From the NCBI GenBank assembly GCA_014379355.1, contig JACMLX010000211.1:1-62676 (forward strand): a DNA stretch of 62,676 nt, written 5' to 3'. Origin of the DNA: Gemmatimonadaceae bacterium. GTDB taxonomy: Bacteria > Gemmatimonadota > Gemmatimonadetes > Gemmatimonadales > Gemmatimonadaceae. Shown in pieces: positions 8,732-17,405 of this stretch (the first letter of the stretch is position 1; the number at the start of each line of letters is the position of its first letter). The notes beneath the pieces are model-generated. The model was not told where the DNA came from and did not search any database. It was given only the letters and a program-made list of their open reading frames with translations. The translations under genes were made by a program, and so were the position numbers.

Positions 8732-11026
8732 TCAGAAGATGACGCGTCGCCGCACGATGCGTACGTCGCCCTGCTGCACCGGAATCGTGCCGATCGGGCG
8801 CGCCGGGATCGTGACGCCGGGCAGCGTCGGCAGGCCGGCCCACGCCGAGAGCAATTCGATCGACGGATGTGCCTGGCGCGGCAGCGTGAACGCGTACACG
8901 ACTCCGGAATCGGGCGGACCCGCGAAGGAGAACTCCCACTCCTTCTGCGCATACCTGAATCGCGTGGTATCGATCACGCGACCATCGATCGCGGCACGAA
9001 GTACCGGTGCCCCGACGACGTGCAGCTGCGTGGTGAGCGCGAAGGGCGGGGTCAGCACCCGCAGCGTGAGCAGGCGGCCCGCCGCCGTGATCGAATCCGA
9101 GACGACGGTGACACTCGGACCGGGCGCCGGAACACGCGGGACCGCGCGCGCCGCGATATCGGTGCCGCGGCCGAACACCTCACGCAACCATCCGGGCGGC
9201 GCGTGCGACGCCGAGTCTGCGCCAGGGGCGATGTGCATCAACGCAGGCTCGAAGATCGACGCATACCACGGCCCGAGGTGCGTGAAGCGCTCCGAGGCGA
9301 CGAGCCATCCGCTGCTGTCGCTGCTGTCGGCATCCATCACATACATCAGCTGCGATGGCACGGGGTGCGCCGCATTGGCACGTACAGTCGCGGCACCGAC
9401 GGCGAATGCGACGACGCTGGCGATGATCGCCGCGGCAGGAACTCGCATCGGTCGCTCGCCTCCCAATGCGTCGATGTGCGGCAGCAGGAGCAGCGCCAGC
9501 AATCCGGTCAGCACACCCATCGCAAGGCCTCCCGGTCCGACGACACCCACGAGCACCAGGCATGCCAGTGTCGTGATCGGGATGACGACGGCCGCCGCGA
9601 CGATGGTCGCCAGCCACAGCGACGCCGCGCCAGCGAGGCCCTTCTTCGCGTTGAGCATTGCCGCAATCAGCATCAGCGGGAGCGGCCAGACGAGCAGATA
9701 GCTGGCGCCTGGCACACTCCACGACAGCCACACCGCAAGCAGCGTCCAGACCAGCAGGACACCATGATGCAGACCGTCCGCCCCTGCCCATCGCCGCGCC
9801 AGGGCGTAACACGCCGTCACGATTGCGACCGCCATCAGCGCGAGCGACAGCGCGTACACGCCACGAAAGGCGGGGATGCCGCCGAGCACCGCGTGTGCGT
9901 GCCGCGCCAGCATGCCGTCGGCGTATGCCGCGGCGCCGGCGAGTGCAACGGCGAGTATCGTCAACACCGCACCGACAAGCGTATCACGCAGCCAGTGCGA
10001 CTCGCGGCGGCGCAGCACTGCCAGTGCCAGCACGAGCAGCACGATCAGTGCGACGGCGATCGCGCGAGCGTACGTCTCGGCGTAGTACACGACACCGAGC
10101 AGCGGCAGATCGGAGAAGACCGCGTCGCCGGTGACGGGCCGCGGCAGCACGTCGATGCCGATTGCGCGAACGACCGACAACGCCGCGTCTCCTTCCTGCT
10201 GCATCGCGCCGGGATTGGCGTGCGCGGGATCGTCCTCGGTCGTGTGATACCGCTCCACACCGCCGGTGAATGCAAAGTTCAGCGCCGGCTTGCCGAGCAA
10301 CGCGACTTCGGAGAGATCCGTGTCGTTGTTCATCTTGCGATAGATCGTCACCGCCAGTGACGACGCCGACGCGTCCGGAACGCGCGCGAGCAGGCGCACC
10401 AGATCGAGGTTGCCCGGGCCGGTTTCGAACATCACTGCTCGCCCGGTGGTACCACGCGCCTCGAAATTGAGCGTGACCGCGACATCCTTCGCCCAGCGAT
10501 GTTCACGCACGAATGCGCTCGCTCCGAGCAATCCCGCCTCTTCGCCGTCGGTGAGTGCGATGATCACGTCATGCACCAGCGGTGCGGCCGAGCGCAACGC
10601 ACGTGCCGTCTCCAGGACCACCGACACACCCGAGCCGGCGTCCGAGGCGGCCGGACCGGCGGGCACGCCGTCGTAGTGGGCCATGAGCAGCACCGCGGCA
10701 CCACCCGGCGATGTCCCGGGAATTCGCGCGAGGACGTTGCGCACGTGGCCCAGTTCCTGATACCGCGTGCCGATGCCCGTCACATCCTGCGAATCGACCT
10801 GCAGCCCCATCGCCACCAGTTCGGCGATCAGGTATCCACGCACGCGCGCTGATTCTGCACTGCCGGTCGGGTGCGGCCGCTGCGCGATGGCGCGCGTGTG
10901 GCGCATTGCGCGTTCGGCGGAGAATGCCGTCAGCGGTGCGGTGGCCGGCGCGGGATGAGGCGGGGTGAGGGAGGTGTAAACCAGCGCCGCGCAGAGCGCG
11001 ACCAGTGCGACGAGGCGGGCGAGCAT
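8732..11026 (-). CDS. membrane-anchored M28 zinc peptidase
   Basis: A 764-residue protein. An N-terminal signal anchor (2-20) precedes an M28 metallopeptidase domain (about 35-300). The co-catalytic zinc ligands are visible: His117 (MAHYDG), Asp129 (SDAGSG), Glu162/Glu163 (DGEEAG), Glu189 (NFEARG) and His261 (RYHTTEDDP). A polytopic membrane region (about 320-560, seven or eight helices) and a C-terminal periplasmic beta-rich domain follow. This architecture resembles the eukaryotic ER/vacuolar M28 enzymes (ERMP1/Pff1 type). It probably works as an exopeptidase on peptides outside the inner membrane. The gene stands alone and is divergent from the sulfurtransferase gene. Confidence 0.9.
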   Translation of the reverse strand: MLARLVALVALCAALVYTSLTPPHPAPATAPLTAFSAERAMRHTRAIAQRPHPTGSAESARVRGYLIAELVAMGLQVDSQDVTGIGTRYQELGHVRNVLARIPGTSPGGAAVLLMAHYDGVPAGPAASDAGSGVSVVLETARALRSAAPLVHDVIIALTDGEEAGLLGASAFVREHRWAKDVAVTLNFEARGTTGRAVMFETGPGNLDLVRLLARVPDASASSLAVTIYRKMNNDTDLSEVALLGKPALNFAFTGGVERYHTTEDDPAHANPGAMQQEGDAALSVVRAIGIDVLPRPVTGDAVFSDLPLLGVVYYAETYARAIAVALIVLLVLALAVLRRRESHWLRDTLVGAVLTILAVALAGAAAYADGMLARHAHAVLGGIPAFRGVYALSLALMAVAIVTACYALARRWAGADGLHHGVLLVWTLLAVWLSWSVPGASYLLVWPLPLMLIAAMLNAKKGLAGAASLWLATIVAAAVVIPITTLACLVLVGVVGPGGLAMGVLTGLLALLLLPHIDALGGERPMRVPAAAIIASVVAFAVGAATVRANAAHPVPSQLMYVMDADSSDSSGWLVASERFTHLGPWYASIFEPALMHIAPGADSASHAPPGWLREVFGRGTDIAARAVPRVPAPGPSVTVVSDSITAAGRLLTLRVLTPPFALTTQLHVVGAPVLRAAIDGRVIDTTRFRYAQKEWEFSFAGPPDSGVVYAFTLPRQAHPSIELLSAWAGLPTLPGVTIPARPIGTIPVQQGDVRIVRRRVIF

Positions 11027-11155
11027 GCGCGTACGGTCACCGGGTGGCGCACGCGGGTCAAGCGATGCGGCCGCGAATCCACGATCTGCCTCCCGACGTA
11101 TGGGGGCAGCGTTCAGCCGCTATTCTGCGACCTCCTTCATTAATCCGGACACGAC

Positions 11156-12055
11156 ATGCACGCACTCGCGAGCGCTTTCCTTGCAACTGCCATCGCGCTG
11201 CCGAACCTCGCCTTCGGCCAGACCGGCCGCGTCGCTGCGTCGACCGACTCGATGGTCGTGACGACAGACTGGCTCGTGTCACATCTCATGGATCCATCCG
11301 TGGCCGTGATCGAGGTCACCCATGAAGCGGGCCAACGCGGGCCGCACATCCCCGGCTCGCGCGCGCTGTTCTATCGGAGCATGACGGTCAGTCGCGACGG
11401 ATTGAGCACCGAGCTGCCGTCACCCGATTCACTGCGCGCGCTCCTCGAGGGTCTCGGAGTGTCGAGCTCGCAGCGTGTGGTGGTGTACGCCAGCGAGGCG
11501 CCGATGGCGACACGTCTGCTGATGACACTCGACTACCTCGGACATCAGCGCTTCGCGTACCTGGATGGTGGCCTGCCGACGTGGACCGCCGAGAAGCGAG
11601 CCGTGACGGATGCGGAGCCGACGGTCACCCGAGGCACGTTCACCATCGCGCCGCGCACCGCGATCATCGCCACCGCGGACTGGCTCTCGTCACGACTCGG
11701 CAAGCCGGGCACGGCGCTCATCGACACGCGCACCGACGGCGAATACAACGGCACCGGCAATCGCAGCGGCATGCCGAGCGCCGGGCATCTCGACGGTGCG
11801 CGACAGCTGGAATGGGAGGCGTTGTTCGACTCGACGAATGGCCTCCTGCTCAAGCCGCGCGACGAGTTGCGACAGCAGTTCGCCGAACGCACACGCGCCG
11901 GCGATACGGTCGTCACCTATTGCTGGGTCGGATATCGAGCCAGCGCGACATACTTCGCGGCGCGAATGCTCGGCTACGACGTGAAGTTCTATGACGGATC
12001 GTACCAGGACTGGCAGTCGCGGAAGTTGCCGACGAAGGCGGGCGCCACGCCATAG
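11156..12055 (+). CDS. periplasmic rhodanese-family sulfurtransferase
   Basis: A 299-residue exported tandem-rhodanese protein of the thiosulfate/3-mercaptopyruvate sulfurtransferase type. The signal peptide is about residues 1-21 (AFG|QT). The N-terminal rhodanese domain (35-145) is inactive, with no Cys in its loop (VVVYASEAPM). The C-terminal domain (165-295) has the active Cys256 in the loop CWVGYRAS, plus the aspartate/arginine context LIDTRTDGEY. Most family members are cytosolic; this one should act in the periplasm. A TATTCT element at 11121-11126 would give a transcript with a leader of about 23 nt. Confidence 0.9.
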   Translation: MHALASAFLATAIALPNLAFGQTGRVAASTDSMVVTTDWLVSHLMDPSVAVIEVTHEAGQRGPHIPGSRALFYRSMTVSRDGLSTELPSPDSLRALLEGLGVSSSQRVVVYASEAPMATRLLMTLDYLGHQRFAYLDGGLPTWTAEKRAVTDAEPTVTRGTFTIAPRTAIIATADWLSSRLGKPGTALIDTRTDGEYNGTGNRSGMPSAGHLDGARQLEWEALFDSTNGLLLKPRDELRQQFAERTRAGDTVVTYCWVGYRASATYFAARMLGYDVKFYDGSYQDWQSRKLPTKAGATP

Positions 12056-12122
12056 TCACTGCAGTCGTCGTCGCAGACGTGAGAGCCTGTCCGGCGCCTT
12101 CACGCGGATGCATCTTCCGCAC

Positions 12123-12941
12123 ATGGACCGCCGTGACTTCCTCGCTACCACCGCGCTCGGCACCGCCAGCCTTGCCGCCGCGCGCCTGCCGTTCGCCGAC
12201 CTGAGCCCGCTCGACATGTCCGACACCCCACCTGTGACGGCGCCGTACGCGGTCACGAGAAAGATCCTGATCTGCGGCGGCAACTTCAATCGCACGTACA
12301 TCGGCTACATGGCGCAGCTGACCGGCAGGAAGCGGCCACGCATCTGCTACCTGCCAACCGCTTCCGCCGATGATGCGACCGGCATCGTGTACTTCTACGA
12401 GGAGTGCGCAGCCCTGGATGTCGAGCCGCGTGTGCAGCGCAGCTTCATCGAGAGCCTGACGCAGACGAAGGGGTGGGACGAGGTGCTGCTGTCCATGGAC
12501 GGCATCGTCGTTTCCGGCGGCAACACCCTCAATCAGCAGGCGATCTGGAAGGCGCAGGGCATCGACGTCGTGCTGAAGGCCGCGTGGGACAAGGGCATCG
12601 TGCTCGGCGGCGCGAGCGCGGGCTCGTTGTGCTGGTTCGAGGAAGGGACGACCGATTCGCGTCCGAAGGCGCTCTCGATCGTGAAGTGCCTCGGCTTCCT
12701 GCCCGGAAGTCACTCGCCGCACTACGACGCCGAGGCGGGCCGACGTCCGCTGTACCAGAAGCTGATCGGTGACGGTTCGATGAAGCCGGGCTATGCGTGC
12801 GACAACAACGCCGGCATCTATTTCGAGGAAACGACCGCGAAGCGCATCGTCTCGGCTCGCGACGGCGCGACCGCGTATTTCGTCAGCGTCGTCGATGGCA
12901 AGGTCGTCGAGAAGGCGCTGGTGCCGGAGCGACTTTCCTGA
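12123..12941 (+). CDS. S51 family peptidase (dipeptidase E-like), Tat-exported
   Basis: A 272-residue protein of the peptidase S51 / Type 1 glutamine-amidotransferase-like fold. The nucleophile elbow is GGASAGS with Ser165, and His197/His200 (GSHSPHYD) are candidates for the catalytic histidine. The N-terminus DRRDFLATTALG resembles a twin-arginine signal, so the enzyme may be periplasmic. E. coli PepE is cytosolic and cleaves Asp-X dipeptides; larger S51 members include cyanophycinase. The start at 12123 puts the RR motif at residues 3-4; an ATG five codons earlier (12108) is an alternative. The substrate is not known. Confidence 0.85.
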   Translation: MDRRDFLATTALGTASLAAARLPFADLSPLDMSDTPPVTAPYAVTRKILICGGNFNRTYIGYMAQLTGRKRPRICYLPTASADDATGIVYFYEECAALDVEPRVQRSFIESLTQTKGWDEVLLSMDGIVVSGGNTLNQQAIWKAQGIDVVLKAAWDKGIVLGGASAGSLCWFEEGTTDSRPKALSIVKCLGFLPGSHSPHYDAEAGRRPLYQKLIGDGSMKPGYACDNNAGIYFEETTAKRIVSARDGATAYFVSVVDGKVVEKALVPERLS

Positions 12942-13338
12942 GCGCGTTGCGGTTGCGAGCATCCAGGCCGATCGCGGCATCGCTGACTTGTGGACCGGAG
13001 CGCACGGAGCGCACGGAGTTCGTCGGTTGCAACGCTCCGCGCTGCACGGAAGATCGCTGACCATTTTGGGGGTGGATAGGTCAGGGAGCCCGGAGAGTGC
13101 GCCATGTGCCACACTCCTCTCATCGCGCGCCGACGCCAGTGTTTAGGACTGCAGTTCCAAAACACAGTCATCGATCTTGCGCGTGGCGCTGACCGTTGCA
13201 ACCGACGCACTCCCAGATCTCTCCGAGCTATCCCCCCAATGACAGTCAGTGATCGCTCGAAGATTGCGGAGCGGTGCGGGTGACGCACTCCGTGACCTCC
13301 GTGCGCTCCTCTCCCAAGGCAGTGAGCGATCAAGAACA
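12942..13338. other. 397-bp intergenic region dominated by the palindrome
   Basis: Only 37 nt on the left and 8 nt on the right lie outside the giant palindrome. Open frames on both strands here translate to mirror-like low-complexity strings (HGVRRLQRSA on one strand, HGGHGVRHPHRSA on the other), which simply reflects the inverted repeat. I do not call them as genes. Confidence 0.7.
12979..13330. repeat. 352-bp giant imperfect palindrome
   Basis: Two arms of about 175 nt are imperfect reverse complements, centred on CTGCAG at 13149-13154. The best paired block is the outer 100 nt: 13000-13009 (GCGCACGGAG) pairs with 13297-13306, followed by pairing blocks over CACGGAGT, CGCTCCGC, CTGAC, GGATAG and AGTGCG. 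The inner part also pairs around the centre (GTGTTT with AAACAC). A perfect 13-nt nested pair lies at 13022-13034 and 13194-13206. The element fills the gap between the S51 stop and the channel-like gene, ending 8 nt before that gene's GTG. The transcript would fold into one very long hairpin. No transposase or clear target-site duplication is seen. Confidence 0.8.
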
Positions 13339-13884
13339 GTGACCGATCTGCATACGATCTTCCCGGTCCGCCGAAACGTGGCGGAGTATGCGGCCATCGG
13401 TGGATGGTGGGTGCTGCTGTTTGTGCTGCTCGAACAAACCAGCATCGGCCCCGGCGTGATGACGGTGCTCGTTCTGGTCGGCTGCATCACGAAGGCGATC
13501 CTGTTCGGCACCGAGAACATGAAGCAACTTTTCGATGCCGCAAAACGGAATCTGCCGCACCACCAGTTTCTGCTGTTGATGGGTGTCAACATGTCGCAGA
13601 TGATCCTGTCGTTCATGTTTGATTTCCAGCTGCTGCAGCACATTGATCCGGCCAGTTTCAGCGGCGTCGCGCCGACGGCAGGTCTGGGCGAAACGTTGTT
13701 CGATTTCTTCTATCTCAGCACGCTCAACTTCTCGTTTTTCGGTTACAGTGACGTCCTCCCACAGACGGTGCCGGCGCGCATCGCGAACCTGACCGAGATT
13801 CTGCTCGCGTTCGTGACCGTGATCTTCCTGCTGTCCGACTTCATCAGTCTCAAGGACTCGCTGCGCCACGACTCGAAGGTGTAG
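13339..13884 (+). CDS. small membrane protein resembling a two-TM/pore potassium channel
   Basis: A 181-residue integral membrane protein. Hydrophobic segments lie at about 17-35, 40-58, 79-102 and 147-172. Between the last two, TLNFSFFGYSDVLPQT lines up with the pore helix, filter and outer mouth of Ion_trans_2 channels (usual filter TVGYGD). Here the filter reads FFGYSD, so ion selectivity is likely altered or lost. I start at GTG 13339 because codons upstream lie within the palindrome and read as noise. The gene is followed after 49 nt by the fumarase gene. The function is tentative. Confidence 0.7.
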   Translation: MTDLHTIFPVRRNVAEYAAIGGWWVLLFVLLEQTSIGPGVMTVLVLVGCITKAILFGTENMKQLFDAAKRNLPHHQFLLLMGVNMSQMILSFMFDFQLLQHIDPASFSGVAPTAGLGETLFDFFYLSTLNFSFFGYSDVLPQTVPARIANLTEILLAFVTVIFLLSDFISLKDSLRHDSKV

Positions 13885-13920
13885 CGCGGACGCGCGCTGT
13901 GCTCCGCTGCGGTGGGCCGC

Positions 13921-13926
13921 TATTCT
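13921..13926 (+). promoter_or_regulatory. -10 element of the fumarase gene (leaderless)
   Basis: TATTCT stands 7 nt before the fumarase ATG at 13934. A transcript starting 7-8 nt past this hexamer would begin at or next to the start codon. No good -35 or Shine-Dalgarno is visible. This is a motif-based inference. Confidence 0.45.
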
Positions 13927-13933
13927 TCGCGGC

Positions 13934-15457
13934 ATGCCGACCATCACCGAGCACGATTTCATCCAGTCCATCGCCGACGCGCTCCAGCATATTTCGTACT
14001 ACCATCCGCTGGACTACATCCATGCGCTCGCGGATGCCTACGAGAAGGAGCAGGGCCCAGCGGCCAGGGACGCCATCGCGCAGATCCTGACGAATTCCCG
14101 CATGTGCGCCGAGGGCCGCCGACCGATCTGCCAGGACACCGGCATTGTCGTGGTGTTTCTCAAGGTGGGGATGAATGTGCGATGGGAGACGACGATGTCG
14201 GTGCAGGAGATGGTGAACGAGGGCGTGCGTCGCGCCTACCTGTTGCCGGAGAATGTGCTGCGCGCCTCGATCGTCGCGGACCCCGCATTCACGCGGAAGA
14301 ACACACGCGACAATACGCCCGCCGTGGTGCATTGCGAGATCGTGCCGGGTGACACCGTCGACGTGAAGCTGGCGGCGAAAGGTGGTGGCTCCGAAAACAA
14401 GTCGAAGTTCGCCATGCTGAACCCGAATGACTCCATCGTCGACTGGGTCATGAAGACCGTCCCGACGATGGGCGCCGGCTGGTGCCCGCCCGGCATGCTC
14501 GGCATCGGCATCGGCGGCACGGCTGAAAAAGCCATGCTCATGGCGAAGGAGTCGCTGATGGAACACATCGACATGGCGCAACTGAAACAGCGCGGACCGC
14601 AGAACAGGATCGAGGAATTGCGCATCGAGCTGTGTGACAAGGTCAACGCACTCGGCATCGGCGCGCAGGGACTCGGTGGGTTGTCCACGGTGCTCGATGT
14701 CAAGATCTTCGACTTTCCGACCCACGCCGCGTCGAAGCCGATCGCGATGATTCCGAACTGCGCGGCGACACGTCACGCGCACTTCACGCTCGATGGCAGG
14801 GGCGTGGCGTCCCTGCCGATTCCGCAACTCTCCGACTGGCCGCAGGTGACCTGGCAGCCTGATGTGAACGCAAAACGCGTCGATCTCGATACACTGACGC
14901 GGGAAATCGTCGGCACGTGGAAGGCCGGGGATCGCCTGCTGTTGCGCGGCAAGCTGCTCACCGGTCGCGACGCGGCACACAAGCGCATCGCCGATCTCTA
15001 TGCGAGCGGTGACGGCCTGCCCGAGGCCGTCGACTTCACGAATCGCGTGATCTACTACGTCGGACCGGTGGATCCGGTGCGAGAGGAAGCCGTCGGACCA
15101 GCCGGCCCGACGACTGCGACACGCATGGACAAGTTCACGGAGATGATGCTCGCGAACACCGGCCTGATCGCGATGATCGGCAAGGCCGAGCGCGGGCCAG
15201 CGGGGCTCGACGCAATCCGGAAGCACAAGGCGGCGTACCTGATGGCCGTCGGCGGAGCGGCGTACCTCGTGTCGAAGGCGATTCGCTCGTCACGTGTCGT
15301 TGCATTCGCCGACCTCGGCATGGAAGCGATCTACGAATTCGATGTCGAGGACATGCCGGTGACCGTCGCCGTCGATGCGTTGGGCAGCAACGTGCATGAG
15401 ACAGGTCCGCGTGAGTGGGCGGAGAAAATCCGGCAACTCCCGGTGTTGGCGGGCTGA
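13934..15457 (+). CDS. fumarate hydratase, class I (4Fe-4S)
   Basis: A 507-residue class I fumarase, which interconverts fumarate and malate in the citric acid cycle in the cytosol. The alpha (about 10-290) and beta (about 310-500) domains are fused. The three cluster ligands are Cys66 (RRPICQDTG), Cys184 (GWCPPG) and Cys276 (IPNCAATRH). Their spacing (118 and 92) matches the Cys105/224/318 spacing of E. coli FumA. Class I enzymes have an oxygen-labile cluster, which is notable beside the oxyR-katG defence genes at the far end of the window. The substrate loop GPVDPVREEAVGPAGPTTATR is replaced only by minor variants of the family. The related tartrate dehydratase is less likely because that enzyme is usually split in two genes. 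Confidence 0.95.
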   Translation: MPTITEHDFIQSIADALQHISYYHPLDYIHALADAYEKEQGPAARDAIAQILTNSRMCAEGRRPICQDTGIVVVFLKVGMNVRWETTMSVQEMVNEGVRRAYLLPENVLRASIVADPAFTRKNTRDNTPAVVHCEIVPGDTVDVKLAAKGGGSENKSKFAMLNPNDSIVDWVMKTVPTMGAGWCPPGMLGIGIGGTAEKAMLMAKESLMEHIDMAQLKQRGPQNRIEELRIELCDKVNALGIGAQGLGGLSTVLDVKIFDFPTHAASKPIAMIPNCAATRHAHFTLDGRGVASLPIPQLSDWPQVTWQPDVNAKRVDLDTLTREIVGTWKAGDRLLLRGKLLTGRDAAHKRIADLYASGDGLPEAVDFTNRVIYYVGPVDPVREEAVGPAGPTTATRMDKFTEMMLANTGLIAMIGKAERGPAGLDAIRKHKAAYLMAVGGAAYLVSKAIRSSRVVAFADLGMEAIYEFDVEDMPVTVAVDALGSNVHETGPREWAEKIRQLPVLAG

Positions 15458-15633
15458 GCTGATCAGTTCGAGACTGCGGAGTGTGTGCCCGTTTCGCCTC
15501 CGTTGAATCTTCGTCGACGACGCGCAGATCCGAAGCGGTGATTCGGTCGTAAAGCGAGTGCGGGGCAGCATTTCCCGCCGAGGATTCGTGCGCGTCTGCG
15601 CGATGCCTCGTTCAGTCGACCCATGGTCCCGAG

Positions 15634-16755
15634 ATGCAGGATTCTACGCGCACGACGTGTCCGTGGTGCGCTCGGCCCGGTGTCGAGGCGGGCCTCTGTG
15701 CGGAGTGCCGCTCGATGCGCGACGTCTGGGCACAGCGCCCCCAGCAGCAGCAGCAGCCGCTGATCCTTCCCGGGACGCCTGGCTTCAACGGCGGACGTCT
15801 CACGCCGGCGCCAAGTCACGGTCGCGCACGAACGGTGATGGCCGCGGGCGTGCTCGGGTGCGCGGCCTTCGCAGCGTACCTGCTGCTCAGTCGTGTCACG
15901 CAGCCGCAGCGCGACTCGCCGCGCACGCGTGGTGTGGCACAAGCGCTCGCGGCGTCGCTACCCCAATCCACGCCGTCCGGGATCACTGAACCGGCGGTGA
16001 TGGCGATGTCCGACCCGGTCGTCGGACTGAATGCGACCGTTCCGGAGCGCTCGGAAGACACTGAAGGAATGGCGGCGCCTCGCACCGCAACGGTCACACC
16101 CGGAGCGCGGCTCTACGACTCGGTGCGCACGCTTGCGAACGCGACGCCCGACCGGTCTGCACTTGTCTTGAGTGCGCGCGTCTTGAGTGCACCCGCCGCG
16201 ACGGCACCCGTCGTGATTGCGCGTGTCCTAGCGGCGGGCTCCACTGCACCAGGCAGTGTTGCCATCGCATCGCCAGTGCCGGACATCGAGCGGAACGTGG
16301 TCGCCGCTGCACCGAGCGTCGTCGACAGTGCGTCAGCACGCAGTGTTGCTCCGTCGTCCCGAGTGGCCGTCGACTCCATCGCATCCACGCAGACGCCGCC
16401 GCATTCGATCGCGTCGAAAGCGCCACTCACCACTCGCGATGTCCTCGGCAACGACGACGTGCGGCGCGTGGTTGACGAATTCGTTCGCGACATTCGCGCG
16501 CGGACCGAATTCAACACCGATCTGCAGGCGTTCTATCACGACGGCGCCGCACATCGTGTCGCGCTGCGATCGGCACTCCCAACGCTTGATGCGGCTGCGA
16601 CGACTGCGCGCGTATCGATCGAACTCACGATCGCGAAGTTCGATGCCGTCGGTCGTCGCGAAACGCGCATCCTCCCCGTCGCGATGACCATCGGCAAACG
16701 CACGGACCTCGTCGCCATCTCGGCCGTCGCCTTCGGCGCGCTGCGCAAGCCATGA
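15634..16755 (+). CDS. zinc-ribbon, single-TM protein of unknown function
   Basis: A 373-residue protein with no family I recognise. The N-terminus has a zinc-ribbon pattern C-x2-C-x9-C-x2-C (Cys9, Cys12, Cys22, Cys25). A Gln/Pro-rich stretch follows, then one membrane helix at about 67-87. After that comes a long Ala/Ser/Thr/Val-rich low-complexity stalk (about 90-265) and a folded-looking C-terminal domain (about 270-373). The topology would be zinc ribbon inside, stalk and C-terminal domain in the periplasm. Its stop overlaps the ATG of the next gene by 4 nt, so it is translationally coupled to a small outer-membrane barrel gene, and a shared envelope role is likely. Confidence 0.75.
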   Translation: MQDSTRTTCPWCARPGVEAGLCAECRSMRDVWAQRPQQQQQPLILPGTPGFNGGRLTPAPSHGRARTVMAAGVLGCAAFAAYLLLSRVTQPQRDSPRTRGVAQALAASLPQSTPSGITEPAVMAMSDPVVGLNATVPERSEDTEGMAAPRTATVTPGARLYDSVRTLANATPDRSALVLSARVLSAPAATAPVVIARVLAAGSTAPGSVAIASPVPDIERNVVAAAPSVVDSASARSVAPSSRVAVDSIASTQTPPHSIASKAPLTTRDVLGNDDVRRVVDEFVRDIRARTEFNTDLQAFYHDGAAHRVALRSALPTLDAAATTARVSIELTIAKFDAVGRRETRILPVAMTIGKRTDLVAISAVAFGALRKP

Positions 16756-17405
16756 TCGCGCACACCTCACCCGAATCCCGCATCGCGGCGCCCCGCATGA
16801 CCACTCGATCCCTCGTCAGGCTTCCCGCGCTCACACGCGCGACGTTCAGGGTCGCCGTCTGCGCACTGACCGTCGGATGTTCGACCCCAGTGCTCGCGCA
16901 ATCGGCGCAGGCGTTTTCGGTGCAGGTCGCCGCCACGTACTCGACGCTTCGTGCGGACAATCGCTCGATCGTCGGCGTCGGCATTGCACCGCAACTGCGA
17001 TACAATCGCGTGCTCGCGACGGAGAATCGCGGTACGATTTCACTGGGTGCCGGCGGCGAATATGCGCTGCACCGCTCGGGCGACGACCGCCTCCACGTGG
17101 CGGGCATTTTCATCGAGCCACGCTGGGCGCTGCCGTTCAGCGCCGGCTGCGCATTTCCCTTCATCTCCGCCCGCGCCGCCGTCCAACGTGTCATCGCCGA
17201 TTTCGACGCGCGAGACGACGGCAGCGCCACTGGCTACGCCGTCGGGGCAGGGCCGGGTGTGACGTTCAGGATGACACGCACGGCGAATCTCGATGTCGGC
17301 GTGCAACTGCAGCGTCAGCAGTTCGCGTCGATTCGCGGAACCCGGTTCGGTCCGTCGATGACCTACGCGGCGCGACTAGGCGTGTCGCTGGGCTATCCGC
17401 GGTGA
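16752..17405 (+). CDS. small outer-membrane beta-barrel protein
   Basis: A 217-residue protein with a signal peptide (cleavage near VLA|QS, about residue 50 from the overlapping ATG). Alternating hydrophobic beta strands are typical of an 8-stranded barrel (VQVAATYSTL, ISLGAGGEYAL, VAGIFIEPRWAL, TYAARLGVSLGY). The coupled ATGA start gives a long n-region; an ATG at 16797 would give a more usual signal peptide. The 3' end overlaps the convergent TetR gene by 30 bp. The function is unknown beyond being an outer-membrane protein. Confidence 0.75.
   Translation: MIAHTSPESRIAAPRMTTRSLVRLPALTRATFRVAVCALTVGCSTPVLAQSAQAFSVQVAATYSTLRADNRSIVGVGIAPQLRYNRVLATENRGTISLGAGGEYALHRSGDDRLHVAGIFIEPRWALPFSAGCAFPFISARAAVQRVIADFDARDDGSATGYAVGAGPGVTFRMTRTANLDVGVQLQRQQFASIRGTRFGPSMTYAARLGVSLGYPR

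Noticed and set aside
12818..13333. Minus-strand frame with repeated HGGHGV/RALRALRS-like strings
   Set aside because: The strings are the translation of the inverted repeat and occur on both strands; not a protein gene.
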